From NCBI GenBank assembly GCA_040954595.2, contig CM082579.2, positions 13,454,001 to 13,518,000 on the forward strand: a stretch of DNA of 64,000 nucleotides, given 5' to 3'. This DNA is from Balanoglossus misakiensis. Taxonomy: Eukaryota > Hemichordata. The notes beneath the pieces are model-generated. The model saw only the letters and a list, made by a program, of their open reading frames with translations. It searched no databases and had not been told where the DNA came from. Every line of letters begins with the position of its first letter. Position 1 is the stretch's first letter. Positions 1 to 11,296 of this stretch are shown piece by piece. Position numbers and translations under genes: made by a program.

Positions 1-120
1 CCTTTTCAGTACCTTCGACATAGAATCACATGTTAAAAGAACCTTTACAAACTGGAAATGTCTGTAAACTGAACAATTTCTTCAGTGCCTTCAGTGTTCG
101 GTTCAGACAGGTTTTACTGT

Positions 121-1180
121 ATTTAATTTCTCACACTGCTGGCCGCTGGGAGTGTGGGATAGGATATCCCCGACGAGTGTGAGAAATACGATCTCAGGTC
201 CTTGGTAGACTGTCGACAGTCCCTCGCGCCTAATGTGTATCGATACGGCGTTTCGTGCGAGGGCCGAAGGCCCGATTCGGCGTTTCGTGGTGCGAGGGCC
301 GTGAGGCCCGAGGGACTGTTATAGCTTGTAAGCCTTGCCTTGATATTAATTATGCATGCAGAAAATGACGTAGTAAAATTTGCATAAGGGGGCGTAAATC
401 AGCGGCGAAACTATCGAAACAACTAAAACTATCGATGACGGTTCCTCGGTAAATTCGCCGATTCTGTCCAAGAGAAAAGGTGCGATTTCATAAGCCAAAT
501 TTCCCACTGCCCGTTGGCGACGCAACAAAAACATCTTTGCCGTTGGTCAATGAGTTTATGACGTATATTAACTGTCAATCATTTTACAGGGGCATTTTCC
601 CACAGTGCCCGTGTGAGGGCGAAACAAGGTATAACAGTCCCTCGGGCCACGCCATCGGGCCTTACGGCCATCGCACCACGAAACGCCGAATCGGGCCTTA
701 TGCCCACAAAAGATACGGGCCTTACGGCCCTCGCACGAAACGCCGAATCGGTACACATTAGGCGCGAGGGACTGTTGACAGTCTAGTCCTTGGGAGTGTG
801 AGATTCTATTATTCTCACACTCTCACTGAATCGAAAGCTGTATATGACGCGAGCGCTGATTGGTTGACAAAGAGTTCTTTCTCTTCGCGCACTAAATGTT
901 ATCCAATGGCGTGATGTGTATTACAGGCACAGAACTATAACGTGCCCCCAGACGACAGTTCCAGAGTCATTTATTCAATGTTTTAACGAATTTGGCTAAT
1001 TTGTGACCGTGTGAGAAAAATAATCTCACACACCAAGGACCTGGGATCGTATTTCTCACACTCGTCAGGGATATTTTGTCCCACACTCGCCTGCGGCTCG
1101 TGTGTGACAGAAAATCCCCAACTCGTGTGAGAAATACGATCCCAGGTCCTTGGGAGTGTGAGATTCTATTAATCCCAAAT
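121..1180. repeat. TGTGAGA-rich interspersed repeat, nested composite
   Basis: The block is built from repeated motifs such as GTGTGAGAAATACGAT and CCAGGTCCTTGG in both orientations, with a core (about 807-1020) of ATTGGATAACATTT-like and ATTTGGCTAATTTGTGACCG-like sequence. The same core lies in opposite orientation at about 33170-33590, 37500-37915, 48060-48485 and 52885-53262, so this is a dispersed family. It is split by a second inverted-repeat element at 217-775. No coding capacity is apparent. It is probably a non-autonomous DNA element; the superfamily is not assigned. Confidence 0.7.
217..775. mobile_element. GC-rich foldback/MITE inserted in the TGTGAGA repeat
   Basis: The left end CAGTCCCTCGCGCCTAATGT matches the reverse complement of the right end, where ACATTAGGCGCGAGGGACTG is seen. 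Both arms also contain inverted CGAAACGCCGAATCGG and GGGCCTTACGGCC-type blocks, so the ends can fold into long imperfect hairpins. It interrupts the surrounding TGTGAGA repeat. No transposase is encoded. Short reading frames crossing it reflect the repetitive GC-rich arms and are not genes. Confidence 0.7.
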
Positions 1181-2280
1181 GTCATAGCAGCTGCCCCTTT
1201 AAAACAATTTCTTTAAAAAATGTGTTTCTAATAGATTTGGTCAGGTGGAAAAGTATGTCACATACTGTTTTCACTGAACACTGATGTGGTTGCAATTTTA
1301 TTGACACAGATTGAATCACACTATGCATCACATTAGACTTAGGGGTAAACCATTTTATATTTAGGAGAGTGCAGTTTAGTTTCTACTCTGCCTATTCTCT
1401 GATGTTTTTTCTTTACTATTTGGCAGAGGCAAAATGCAGACTAGTTATGGAAGTGTTCCTAAGTAACTATGCATAAATTATTTCTATTAATCTAAGCACA
1501 TTATGTAAAATATAAATCAACCACGTAGACTCATGTCTCCCCCTACAGTAATGGTGACAATTCTTTTTATAGTACCCAACTTACTCAAGTAAACACACTT
1601 AATGTTAGCAAACAGTCCTATAGATATAGCCTGGTCCCCTGTCCCATTCCTGCTGCTGGTAGTGACAGCAGGGTTAGAAAGTGGGCAGAGAACAAGAGTA
1701 TCTTACAGGCCTCTTTCATGACCCCTGTGTGACCTTACATCCTGGTGATTTGTTGGTTTGACATCATTCATCATTCAATGTTAAATACAACAGCTAATCT
1801 TTCTAACACAGGCAATGTTTAACAGTTTTGTTCAAGGATGAGAAAAAATGCATTGATTTAATAGCGTGGTTGGTAAACTCGAAATTGTATACTCACACCG
1901 ACAAAAAGCCAGGATGTAGAGGTCAAAAGGGGTCATAAAAGTGGCATGATATAGCACAGTTGCCAGTGGTGTAATGTTTATATAAACTGTGCAACTTCAT
2001 TCATATTTCTTAGTGGCAGTAATGTTATTATAAATATAAACTGACATCTGAAATCACTTTGCGATGTCGAAATTCAGTGGGAAGAAACAAACGCCAAAAG
2101 TTACCACATTTTATACTGACACTTATTTGTTTTGTACAGTTTACCCTATGGATCCAGCTATCATAGGAATAGGTGCAATAATTGTAGCTTTGGTGGGCTG
2201 GTTGATCGCTTATGGGCTTGATCAATCATCCCATCTAGGCTACAATTATTGCAGATATCATAGGAAGGGCACATTGGGAA
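1181..2280. other. Gene-free stretch
   Basis: AT-rich sequence with no convincing coding exon, RNA gene or repeat structure that I can recognise. It is most likely intronic or intergenic DNA upstream of the MED25-like exons. Confidence 0.4.
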
Positions 2281-2319
2281 CCCCCCCCCCCCCCTCACAC
2301 ACACACACACACACACACA
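2281..2319. repeat. Simple repeats: C14 followed by (CA)n
   Basis: A run of 14 cytosines is followed by about a dozen CA dinucleotides. A second C-run of 15 lies at 3525-3539. Both are likely polymorphic or error-prone in assembly. Confidence 0.95.
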
Positions 2320-2382
2320 ATTTGGGCGACAACACAATATATATATATGATGCAGTCTACAAGTTGCACCGAAATATCTTTA

Positions 2383-2560
2383 GGTCCCATTTGTACATAC
2401 TGGTGGTACCTCATGAGATCGGTTGCGTCTGTATGGATGTATGTCCGTTCACATCAAAAACTTGAAAACCGCTGAGCATATAACCTCGATATTTGGTGTG
2501 CAGATGCAGGCAGGGCTGTAGATGGGAGTTTGTTCAAATGAAGTTGTTGGGAAAAACGTA
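2383..2560 (+). repeat. Dispersed repeat, inverted partner at 5325-5525
   Basis: This block contains GGTCCCATTTGTACATAC, a TGTATGGATGTATGTCCG segment, ATATTTGGTGTGCAG and GATGGGAGTTTGTTCAAATG. All recur in reverse complement and in the reverse order at 5325-5525. The copies are diverged but clearly homologous. No coding function is seen. Confidence 0.75.
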
Positions 2561-2569
2561 AATTTGGCC

Positions 2570-3215
2570 AAAACTCAGAAACTCAACAACCACTGGTCAT
2601 ATTGATTTGAAAATTGGTATGCATGTACCTTATATTAACCTCACACAGTTGTGTATGTTTTGAACTAATAGTTTGAATTTTCTATAATTTATGTATTTTT
2701 TTGTCTTTTTCCACATTTTTGGTAAAAAATCTACTTTTCTGGAATTGATGACCTGACTTCTTTGAAATTTAGTATGGGGCTTCATATAGGTGATGTGAGT
2801 TATCAAAGTTTTGTTTAAATTTGCTGCAAAATTTGCAAATTTATAATTTTGGTGCAAATTTTGCCTTTTTGATCAATTTTTTTCTGTAAAACCATTTGTC
2901 AGATTGCTTTGAAATTTGGTAGGCATAGAGATGTGTGTTTGTCAAATCAATTTGTAGAATTCAATAGTATATTTTTGGGGTGAATATTGCCATTTTTGGT
3001 CAAAACTCTTTCTCAGAACCCTCTACCCCATTGCTTTGAAATTTGATTTGAAGGTTCCATGGTGAGTTGTCATGATGATTTACAAAACCTATGATGAAAG
3101 TGTCAATGTTTTGTGGGGGCAATGTCTTGTATTTTGGGGGTATATTTACCAATTTTGATAAAAAATTATATTTCTCAGAAAGTGTACACTGTATGGCTGA
3201 TTTCTATAAATTTTA
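2570..3215 (+). repeat. Degenerate tandem repeat, about 130-150 bp period
   Basis: A phrase of the type TTGCTTTGAAATTTGGTA recurs, diverged, near 2605, 2755, 2905, 3030 and 3205, each preceded by a CTCAGAA- or CTGTAAAA-like segment. The regular spacing indicates an old tandem array. It adjoins the dispersed repeat at 2383-2560 and may be part of the same larger element. Confidence 0.5.
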
Positions 3216-4164
3216 GTTGTAAGTTAATGGGATTGGCTTCTTTAGAATTATTATGAAATCATATCATAGGTAATTTGGAATTTCTACTGGGCTTGCGTTT
3301 GATATTTTATTTTTTACGCGCAGTGCACGCAAAGAGCCAATTTTTTTTTCGTGAAATTGTATTTGAAATACGTGCAACAAAATAGCGATAGACAAGCAGG
3401 CTTTCAGATAAACATACTTGAATGAGTTCTCCCTTCATGTCTAGATGGCCCAACACAAAAAATATCATTTAGAATGTAGCGAATAAAGTACATAAACATC
3501 ATGAAAGAGACTGTGTACAGTGGTCCCCCCCCCCCCCCCGATACATATTAAGTACAGACAAGGTATGGAATTCTTGTGTTATATCATCAAGGAAAATGAC
3601 CCAGAAGCCCTACTTGCTTTGTTATATCTAATGGCTTCTGTGTGCATAAATTATAGCCCGACACGTGTCAAGTTTGTGGCCTAGGTTACCGCACGTACAT
3701 CATTGTGCGTCCTGCTACAGCATACAAGCGCGCGTACGCGTACATGTGTACAGGGCGCCTGACCGGCCAACCTTGACAAGGCGCTCCAGATAGCCTCGCC
3801 CGCTGTTATCTTTCAATGGATTTTTTGTGTGTGCATGTCACGCAACTGTGACAAAATATTTGCGCGCACACATTGTAGTTTTGTGTTATTTAGTGTTATT
3901 TTAAATGGGTGTCACACCGATTTAATCAGCCTCCATTCAAAGAGTACACAACAGTCGTGTTATGCATTAGCAAAAGATGATAAACTGATGCGGATACAAT
4001 CAATATAGCTTAATGGTGATGATTCTAAAGCAGAAGGCTAATTGTCATTAGTATCATACATGCAGAGCCTGAATTTGCCACTTTCTATTGTTCTCACCAA
4101 ATTTAGTGTAATAACCCATAAGTACCACCCTCTAATTTTAAAGAACACTAATTATGGAAGCCCA

Positions 4165-4257
4165 TTAACCCTTTCACAACCAAGGTTCAGTCAAAACCCA
4201 TTGTTTTCTATGAAAAGGTTTGACCTGTATAGAAGGAACTTGGGGTGAAAGGGTTAA
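4165..4257. mobile_element. Short MITE with TTAACCCTTTCAC ends
   Basis: The 93-bp block begins TTAACCCTTTCAC and ends GTGAAAGGGTTAA, a 13-bp perfect terminal inverted repeat. A related diverged copy with TTGTTTTCTATGG in the middle and GGAAGGGTTAA at its end is at about 6490-6572. It is too short to code. Confidence 0.7.
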
Positions 4258-4414
4258 AGGGACAAAGTCGCTCTTTTTGACTTTTGACTCACTTGCTTTT
4301 ATTAGAGGTTCCTACCTTTAAATGTTTCATAAAATGTTTAATCAAATCTGTCTACAATCAGAGTAGACATTGTTTACATATACCTTTTGTTAAATGATTG
4401 TTGTTGTATTTCAG

Positions 4415-4513
4415 ATTGTTGTCAGGAGCAGGTGAGAAATATGGTATGATTTCTGAAGGTCTGAGTACTGCATTGCAGTTATTTGACGATATGAAGAGTT
4501 TACGATATTCAAG
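4415..4513 (+). CDS. MED25: MED25-like exon (VWA domain)
   Basis: MED25 is the Mediator subunit whose N-terminal VWA domain docks onto the complex and whose later ACID domain binds activators. This 99-nt exon has acceptor TATTTCAG and donor AAG|GTAATT. Read in the frame with no stop it gives LLSGAGEKYGMISEG followed by LSTALQLFDDMKSLRYSR, close to the vertebrate MED25 VWA segment around LSTALQLFDDFKKMRE. It ends in phase 2, matching the next exon at 6640. Earlier exons lie outside the window or are not recognised. No lesion is seen in this exon. Confidence 0.85.
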
Positions 4514-4659
4514 GTAATTATGGTAAAATTCTGAGTTTCAAGATCATTCTCTACATATGGCCCTGACTTTTTTTGGTGGTTTATCTGTTTTTGTAAAGTT
4601 CACCATGTCAACCAGGAAATGATTCCATACAGACAGTGGAGTACAACTGAGATGTGAAG

Positions 4660-5680
4660 TACATTGAAACCTGCCTAGGAAGGACACCTCTGGGACCACA
4701 AAATGTGTCCTTAATAGAGAGGTGTCCTTAAAGGGACAAATTCTCTCCCTCGCTGCCCCTTTTCCATGAATTAGGTTTGTTACAGGGCACCATTTCTGTT
4801 ATTCTACATGTGGATATATAGTGAATCAATGTTTCACCACACACAACTTCAACCCTGCTTGTAGCCACCAGAGTGATAAAAAACACACGCCAATAATCAG
4901 TCTCTATCATTTATTCATTTTATGCGAGTTTTTATGCTCATATCATTCAAGTGGTATGGAAATTGTGTATGGTTGAACGTTCATTAACTACATATACACA
5001 TGTACATTAATATAAAATGTCTCTTGTATCAAACATAATGGAAAAAATCGCGTCAAGGACACAGTGGTCCCATTGAGGGAATACACAAGAAAAAGTCTAC
5101 ACCGGAGTAAATGGCGATATACTGACAGACACACACACTAAATAGAACAGCTGGCCTCTTTAAAACTTAGCCAGTTATGTAATCATTCAGGAATTTCCTG
5201 TGTATATAAACAACTCAATAAAGTAAATACACACCACTTCGCAAAGCAATCTGACCAGTAGTTCTTGAGTTACTGAGTTTTGACTAAGTTCACATTTTTC
5301 CAGCTAATTTGCATATTTTTGGCAACGACAACTTCATTTGAACAAACTCCCATCTACAGCCCAGCCTGCATGTGCACACCAAATATCAAGGTGATACACA
5401 CAGTGGTTTTCAAGTTTTTGATGTGGACGGACATACATCCATACATCCATCCATACATACATACATACAGACGCAACCAATCCCATAAGGTCCCATGGTA
5501 TATAGGCCTATACCAATGGGACCTAAAAAGGGCAGCGAGAGAGAGACTTTGTCCCTTTAACAGAAATGTGCATGTAATATTCTATTCAAACCATTACTCT
5601 TGTCTTGAACAATCTTTCCTTAATAGAGAGGTGTCCTGATTAGAGAGATGTCTGTATTAATTGACAGGTTTCACTGTATT
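4660..5680. mobile_element. Composite MITE with GAAACCTG ends
   Basis: The outer ends, ACATTGAAACCTGCCTAGG on the left and GACAGGTTTCACTGTA on the right, are inverted, with inverted AGAGAGGTGTCC blocks inside. A TTAA-flanked element (4732-5556) has been inserted in it. A truncated right half recurs at about 14935-15080 within the duplicated MED25 segment. Confidence 0.6.
4732..5556. mobile_element. Non-autonomous element flanked by TTAA
   Basis: The 825-bp element is bordered by TTAA on each side (4728-4731 and 5557-5560). Its ends are inverted: AGGGACAAATTCTCTCCCTC on the left and AGAGAGACTTTGTCCCT on the right, extended by GCTGCCC/GGGCAGC. TTAA target duplication is the hallmark of piggyBac-type transposition, but the termini are not the classical ones and no transposase is present. 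Its interior carries the inverted copy of the 2383-2560 repeat. Confidence 0.6.
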
Positions 5681-5820
5681 ATCAACATTTTCAGTTTCAT
5701 AATCCTTCTGGATGTCTTTGTCAGAAAATTTTGACAGCAGCCAAAAACTTTCTCTGCCATACTCACAATAAGAGAAAGCTTGCACCTGTGTTTTACTGTT
5801 AAATTACCACACCACAAAAT

Positions 5821-6027
5821 ACTGTAAAACGGGTTATTTTCGCAAGCAACTAATTTTTGCGAAATACGCGAGAGCCAACAAAATGTGAAAATAAAAAGTT
5901 GCGTAAAATGTTTTTCGGAGATAAAGATGCAATGAAATACAAGAACATGAAAATTAATCCTCGCATAACAGTTGCCTCTTTTAATATCGCAAAAATTTCC
6001 TGTCACGAAAATAATCCGTTTTACAGT
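5821..6027. mobile_element. MITE with ACTGTAAAACGG ends
   Basis: It begins ACTGTAAAACGGGTTATTTT and ends ATAATCCGTTTTACAGT, with internal inverted TTCGC/GCGAAAAT blocks. A close copy lies at 15217-15416. A diverged copy missing its left end closes each tandem unit of the A/B exon array (for example about 8515-8705 and 13370-13558). Confidence 0.75.
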
Positions 6028-6639
6028 AATATTGAAGGTCAGAATGCTTTTGATGAGAGAACAATACACCAGTTGCAAAGTATCTTGACTAACATAAAAA
6101 TGATTGAATTTTCTGAAGAAGTTATAATCTCGCAGTTGGTGTATTGTTTCCTCATCAAAAGCATTCTGACCTTCAATATTATTCTGTTGAGTTTTACATG
6201 CAATCTAGTCTATATATGTTCAGAGGCGATTTTATCATCGGTAACAGATCCTAAATACTAAAAGAGCATAAAATGACTGCGACAGATACTTTGTTAGTTG
6301 TAACAGGTGTGAAATAAGAATTTGGATAACATTGACAGTATTTTGGCTATTGTTGGGGGGGGGGGGGGTGGAGCAATAAGTGATTTTGAAACCCCATGTA
6401 ACACCTGTCTTACCATTAATATGACTGCATTTATGGTACCATAAGGAATGCTAACAAAATGACTGGGGAACCCTGGTTACATTACCCTGATCACCACAAT
6501 GGTTCAGTCCAACAGCATTGTTTTCTATGGTAAGGTTGGACCTCTGAAGAGGGAATTGGGGTGGAAGGGTTAAAAAAAAAACACTGACTGACAATACTGC
6601 CAATAACAAAATATTGTTTTATCTTCTCTTTGTATACAG

Positions 6640-6760
6640 CACACCAATACAGAAACATTGTATATTGATCTGCAACTCTCCTCCATATCCTTTGCCAAGT
6701 CAAGATAGTATTAATTACAGTGGATTTACTGCAGAACAATTGGCTGCCATGTTGGGTGAG
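6640..6760 (+). CDS. MED25: MED25-like exon (VWA domain)
   Basis: The exon has acceptor TGTATACAG and donor GAG|GTAAGT. It translates to TPIQKHCILICNSPPYPLPS then QDSINYSGFTAEQLAAMLGE, with the MED25 signature LICNSPPY and the YSG..TE/AEQL region. The first base completes the codon left open by the exon at 4415 and the exon ends in phase 0, so the two splice in frame. No stop or shift is seen. A truncated paralogous copy is at 15613-15724. Confidence 0.88.
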
Positions 6761-7178
6761 GTAAGTAAGCGATGTAAAACATTTCATACAACACTGCATA
6801 CTAACAATAGTCATATCAACCTGACAAGGGAAGATGAAAAAAAACACTAAGCCCCATTGAACAGCTGTATTTTCTTGGAATCTGGTTTTATAATAAACTT
6901 TGATTGATTGAAATGTGTTTTACATCTAAATGCATCGTTTTGGGAACATTTTCTAGAATGTATGTGATTATTAAATTGAACTTGTATATTTGCTGGGGGC
7001 AACTATTTTTTCATTAAAGATGAGGAATGCCCAATGTTCGGATTGTCTTCAAAAAGATGACAACAACTCAAGTCTCAAACACTCTTTGTTTTGAATTTTG
7101 AATTGTTTTTGTTGCATCAGTAACGACTTCACATGTGGATGCCACATTTGATTCTTAGCAAATGTTGTATTTTGACAG

Positions 7179-7327
7179 AGAGGAGTCCATTCCTCAATCA
7201 TATCACCCCGCAAACGGCCTGAACTCCAAAAACTTAGCGACAACGCGTGAAGTACAGATGGTACCTATGAAGGATTATGCGGCTGATCCACACCACATGA
7301 TACTTCTCAAAGGTTATCAACTTGCTG
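7179..7327 (+). pseudogene. MED25: MED25-like exon A, copy 1 (frameshifted)
   Basis: After acceptor TTTTGACAG the phase-0 frame gives RGVHSSIISPRKRPELQKLS and then hits TGA. This matches MED25 around RGIHFSIVSPRK. The second half is open in a frame shifted by one base and gives MVPMKDYAADPHHMILLKGY, matching the MED25 DPRHMVLVRG segment. The donor is GCTG|GTAGGT. A one-base indel just before GCGTGAAGTACAG therefore separates two homologous halves. The same break is in all five A copies, so it predates the duplications. It could only be bypassed by an unusual mechanism. Confidence 0.8.
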
Positions 7328-7868
7328 GTAGGTATCTGTTGCTATGCAAATATTTGCAATCATACCATCCTGATTCTAAAGTTCACAGGTCAAATATATA
7401 ACTTGTTTATGTGGCCATTTACAACCAATTCATCATTTTGTGGTTTGTTAAGATTTTTATTACTCTAAATTGGTACTTCCATAAAATGGTTGTAATATAT
7501 TTAATAATATTTATTACACATCACAAATTATTATGCGCTCTTGGTTGGCTAATACTAAATATGATAGTACTTCATGACCTCTGCACACGAACTGTGCCTT
7601 ACAGAAGTTATTTTCGCGAGTGATGCAGTGTATTCTGTTGCAGTACTTTCACAAGCCAAGCATTTTATTCCCCATCATGTCAATGCCTGGCCAATGAATT
7701 ACACATCCTCCTGAAAATTGCTGGTAGGTGAGAAATCAGTTTCCATGGTTGCATCCTGGATGAAACACTGGTACAGGTTCAAGACAAGTTTAGTGACATT
7801 GTGTAAATCCACAGAAGAATTTCACATCAACTCTATAATCTTCAATTTTTCTCATGATTGTGTTTCAG

Positions 7869-8063
7869 AAAAATCTGTGTCAAGTGGTGATACATAAGAG
7901 GTTGTCATCATGAAACCTAAAACCATAGCAACCACTTCAGTGTCTACAACCACTACCACAACACAGCCATTGAAACCCGCATCAACAGTTACCATGTTTA
8001 CAGCATCTACCTCCAGTATGACCTCAAATCCTCTCAAATCAACTGTTGGAAGTTCAACTCCAG
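7869..8063 (+). pseudogene. MED25: MED25-like exon B, copy 1 (Ser/Thr-rich linker, internal TAA)
   Basis: The acceptor is TTGTGTTTCAG and the donor CCAG|GTAAAG. The frame matching exon C encodes KSVSSGDT, a TAA, then EVVIMKPKTIATTSVSTT followed by a Thr/Ser/Pro-rich run ending TVGSSTP. Low-complexity linker is expected after the VWA domain of MED25. It ends in phase 1, compatible with exon C. All five B copies carry the same TAA, so translation through it would need an alternative acceptor just after the stop (an AG is present at ATAAG). Confidence 0.65.
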
Positions 8064-8798
8064 GTAAAGTCTCCAGTGTTGCTTATGAGACATTTGTCAA
8101 ATTAGGTCCGCACATAATTAGACCACCAAGTGAAGTGTGAGATATAGTAGAATATTGCCATGTTGATCTTCACTACAATATTAGTTAAAGTTATATAGCA
8201 CTCTGTGATCAACGAGTTGAAAATACAGCATGAGCTGTAGTCCCCTTCATCAGCTGTACACGTAGAATGAACAGAGAAACAGAGAATCATGGGGTATTCA
8301 AAGTAGGAAATATGTGCAGGACCAGGTGCATCGATCAGAAAAATTTCCTACAGTGGATTTTCTATCTGAGGATGGTGACTTCATGACCGCGATATTGTGC
8401 CCTAGAGCGAGGCACTTTACTTCTCATTGCTCTTGGGAGACTGGCTTTGTAGAGGTGATTTGCACCTGTTCTAGTCTTTCTACTAGACATATTTTCTGTG
8501 TTTGCGATTGATGAATTACTGTCTAATGGGAAATTTTTGTAAACTTCGCGAGAACCAACAAATGCGAATTAAAAAGTCATATAAAAATGTTTTTCGGGGA
8601 TATTGGTGAAGTTAGTGAAATATAAGAATGCGAAATTTAATTGTAGCATAACAGCTGTCTCTATTGATATTGCGAAAATTTCTTGTCACAGAAATTTCCC
8701 GTTTATTTAGTGTGTGTGTCTGTCAGTCTGTTGCATCAGTAACGACTTCACATGTGGATGCCACATTTTGATTCTTAGCAAATGTTGTATTTTGACAC

Positions 8799-8947
8799 AG
8801 AGGAGTCCATTCCTCAATCATATCACCCCGCAAACGGCCTGAACTCCAAAAACTTAGCAACAAAGCGTGAAGTACAGATGGTACCTATGAAGGATTATGC
8901 GGCTGATCCACACCACATGATACTTCTCAAAGGTTATCAACTTGCTG
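8799..8947 (+). pseudogene. MED25: MED25-like exon A, copy 2
   Basis: Nearly identical to copy 1 with the same frameshift. A G-to-C change turns the acceptor context GACAGAGAGG into GACACAGAGG, which removes the splice AG used in copy 1. Confidence 0.75.
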
Positions 8948-9484
8948 GTAGGTATCTGTTGCTATGCAAATATTTGCAATCATACCATCCTGATTCTAAA
9001 GTTCACAGGTCAAATATATAACTTGTTTATGTGGCCATTTACAACCAATTCATCATTTTGTGGTTTGTTAAAATGTTACTCGAAATCGGTACTTCCATGA
9101 AATGGTTGTAATATATTTAATAATATTTATTACACATCACAAATTATTATGCGCTCTTGGTTGGCTAATACTAAATATGATAGTACTTCATGACCTCTGC
9201 ACACGAACTGTGCCTTACAGAAGTTATTTTCGCGACTGATGCAGTGTATTCTGTTGCAGTACTTTCACAAGCCAAGCATTTTATTCCCCATCATGTCAAT
9301 GCCTGGCCAATGAATTACACATCCTCCTGAAAATTGCTGGTAGGTGAGAAATCAGTTTCCATGGTTGCATCCTGGATGAAACACTGGTACAGGTTCAAGA
9401 CAAGTTTAGTGACATTGTGTAAATCCACAGAAGAATTTCACATCAACTCTATAATCTTCAATTTTTCTCATGATTGTGTTTCAG

Positions 9485-9679
9485 AAAAATCTGTGTCAAG
9501 TGGTGATACATAAGAGGTTGTCATCATGAAACCTAAAACCATAGCAACCACTTCAGTGTCTACAACCACTACCACAACACAGCCATTGAAACCCGCATCA
9601 ACAGTTACCATGTTTACAGCATCTACCTCCAGTATGACCTCAAATCCTCTCAAATCAACTGTTGGAAGTTCAACTCCAG
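9485..9679 (+). pseudogene. MED25: MED25-like exon B, copy 2
   Basis: Essentially identical to copy 1, with the same acceptor, in-frame TAA and GTAAAG donor. Confidence 0.62.
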
Positions 9680-10415
9680 GTAAAGTCTCCAGTGTTGCTT
9701 ATGAGACATTTGTCAAATTAGGTCCGCACATAATTAGACCACCAAGTGAAGTGTGAGATATAGTAGAATATTGCCATGTTGATCTTCACTACAATATTAG
9801 TTAAAGTTATATAGCACTCTGTGATCAACGAGTTGAAAATACAGCATGAGCTGTAGTCCCCTTCATCAGCTGTACACGTAGAATGAACAGAGAAACAGAG
9901 AATCATGGGGTATTCAAAGTAGGAAATATGTGCAGGACCAGGTGCATCGATCAGAAAAATTTCCTACAGTGGATTTTCTATCTGAGGATGGTGACTTCAT
10001 GACCGCGATATTGTGCCCTAGAGCGAGGCACTTTACTTCTCATTGCTCTTGGGAGACTGGCTTTGTAGAGGTGATTTGCACCTGTTCTAGTCTTTCTACT
10101 AGACATATTTTCTGTGTTTGCGATTGATGAATTACTGTCTAATGGGAAATTTTTTGTAAACTTCGCGAGAACCAACAAATGCGAATTAAAAAGTCATATA
10201 AAAATGTTTTTCGGGGATATTGGTGAAGTTAGTGAAATATAAGAATGCGAAATTTAATTGTAGCATAACAGCTGTCTCTATTGATATTGCGAAAATTTCT
10301 TGTCACAGAAATTTCCCGTTTATTTAGTGTGTGTGTCTGTCAGTCTGTTGCATCAGTAACGACTTCACATGTGGATGCCACATTTTGATTCTTAGCAAAT
10401 GTTGTATTTTGACAC

Positions 10416-10564
10416 AGAGGAGTCCATTCCTCAATCATATCACCCCGCAAACGGCCTGAACTCCAAAAACTTAGCAACAAAGCGTGAAGTACAGATGGTA
10501 CCTATGAAGGATTATGCGGCTGATCCACACCACATGATACTTCTCAAAGGTTATCAACTTGCTG
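10416..10564 (+). pseudogene. MED25: MED25-like exon A, copy 3
   Basis: Identical to copy 2 over the exon, including the lost acceptor AG (GACACAGAGG) and the shared frameshift. Confidence 0.75.
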
Positions 10565-11101
10565 GTAGGTATCTGTTGCTATGCAAATATTTGCAATCAT
10601 ACCATCCTGATTCTAAAGTTCACAGGTCAAATATATAACTTGTTTATGTGGCCATTTACAACCAATTCATCATTTTGTGGTTTGTTAAAATGTTACTCGA
10701 AATCGGTACTTCCATGAAATGGTTGTAATATATTTAATAATATTTATTACACATCACAAATTATTATGCGCTCTTGGTTGGCTAATACTAAATATGATAG
10801 TACTTCATGACCTCTGCACACGAACTGTGCCTTACAGAAGTTATTTTCGCGAATGATGCAGTGTATTCTGTTGCAGTACTTTCACAAGCCAAGCATTTTA
10901 TTCCCCATCATGTCAATGCCTGGCCAATGAATTACACATCCTCCTGAAAATTGCTGGTAGGTGAGAAATCAGTTTCCATGGTTGCATCCTGGATGAAACA
11001 CTGGTACAGGTTCAAGACAAGTTTAGTGACATTGTGTAAATCCACAGAAGAATTTCACATCAACTCTATAATCTTCAATTTTTCTCATGATTGTGTTTCA
11101 G

Positions 11102-11296
11102 AAAAATCTGTGTCAAGTGGTGATACATAAGAGGTTGTCATCATGAAACCTAAAACCATAGCAACCACTTCAGTGTCTACAACCACTACCACAACACAGC
11201 CATTGAAACCCGCATCAACAGTTACCATGTTTACAGCATCTACCTCCAGTATGACCTCAAATCCTCTCAAATCAACTGTTGGAAGTTCAACTCCAG
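11102..11296 (+). pseudogene. MED25: MED25-like exon B, copy 3
   Basis: Same sequence as copies 1 and 2, including the in-frame TAA. Confidence 0.62.

Noticed and set aside
480-761. Open frame rich in GPYG.R..RIG repeats
   Set aside because: It lies in the inverted-repeat arm of a MITE, and the repetition follows from the palindromic GC-rich DNA.
2064-2465. 133-codon frame with a hydrophobic stretch
   Set aside because: It runs through the C-run and CA repeat and into a dispersed repeat; no homology or splice context supports it.
7230-7260. Programmed frameshift or 11-base intron in MED25 exon A
   Set aside because: No recognised slippery site or structure was seen, and an 11-base intron is too short. 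Pseudogenisation is simpler.
7162-7401. 79-codon open frame starting ATGTTGTATTTTGACAG, repeated at each A copy
   Set aside because: Its first half is in the wrong frame for MED25 and crosses the splice acceptor. Only the second half is homologous. It is a shadow of a frameshifted exon, not a repeated small gene.
7910-8140. Thr-rich small protein in every B copy (ATGAAACCTAAAACC start)
   Set aside because: The coding similarity ends at a good GTAAAG donor and the ATG is absent (GTG) in two of five copies, so it is part of an exon and not an independent gene.
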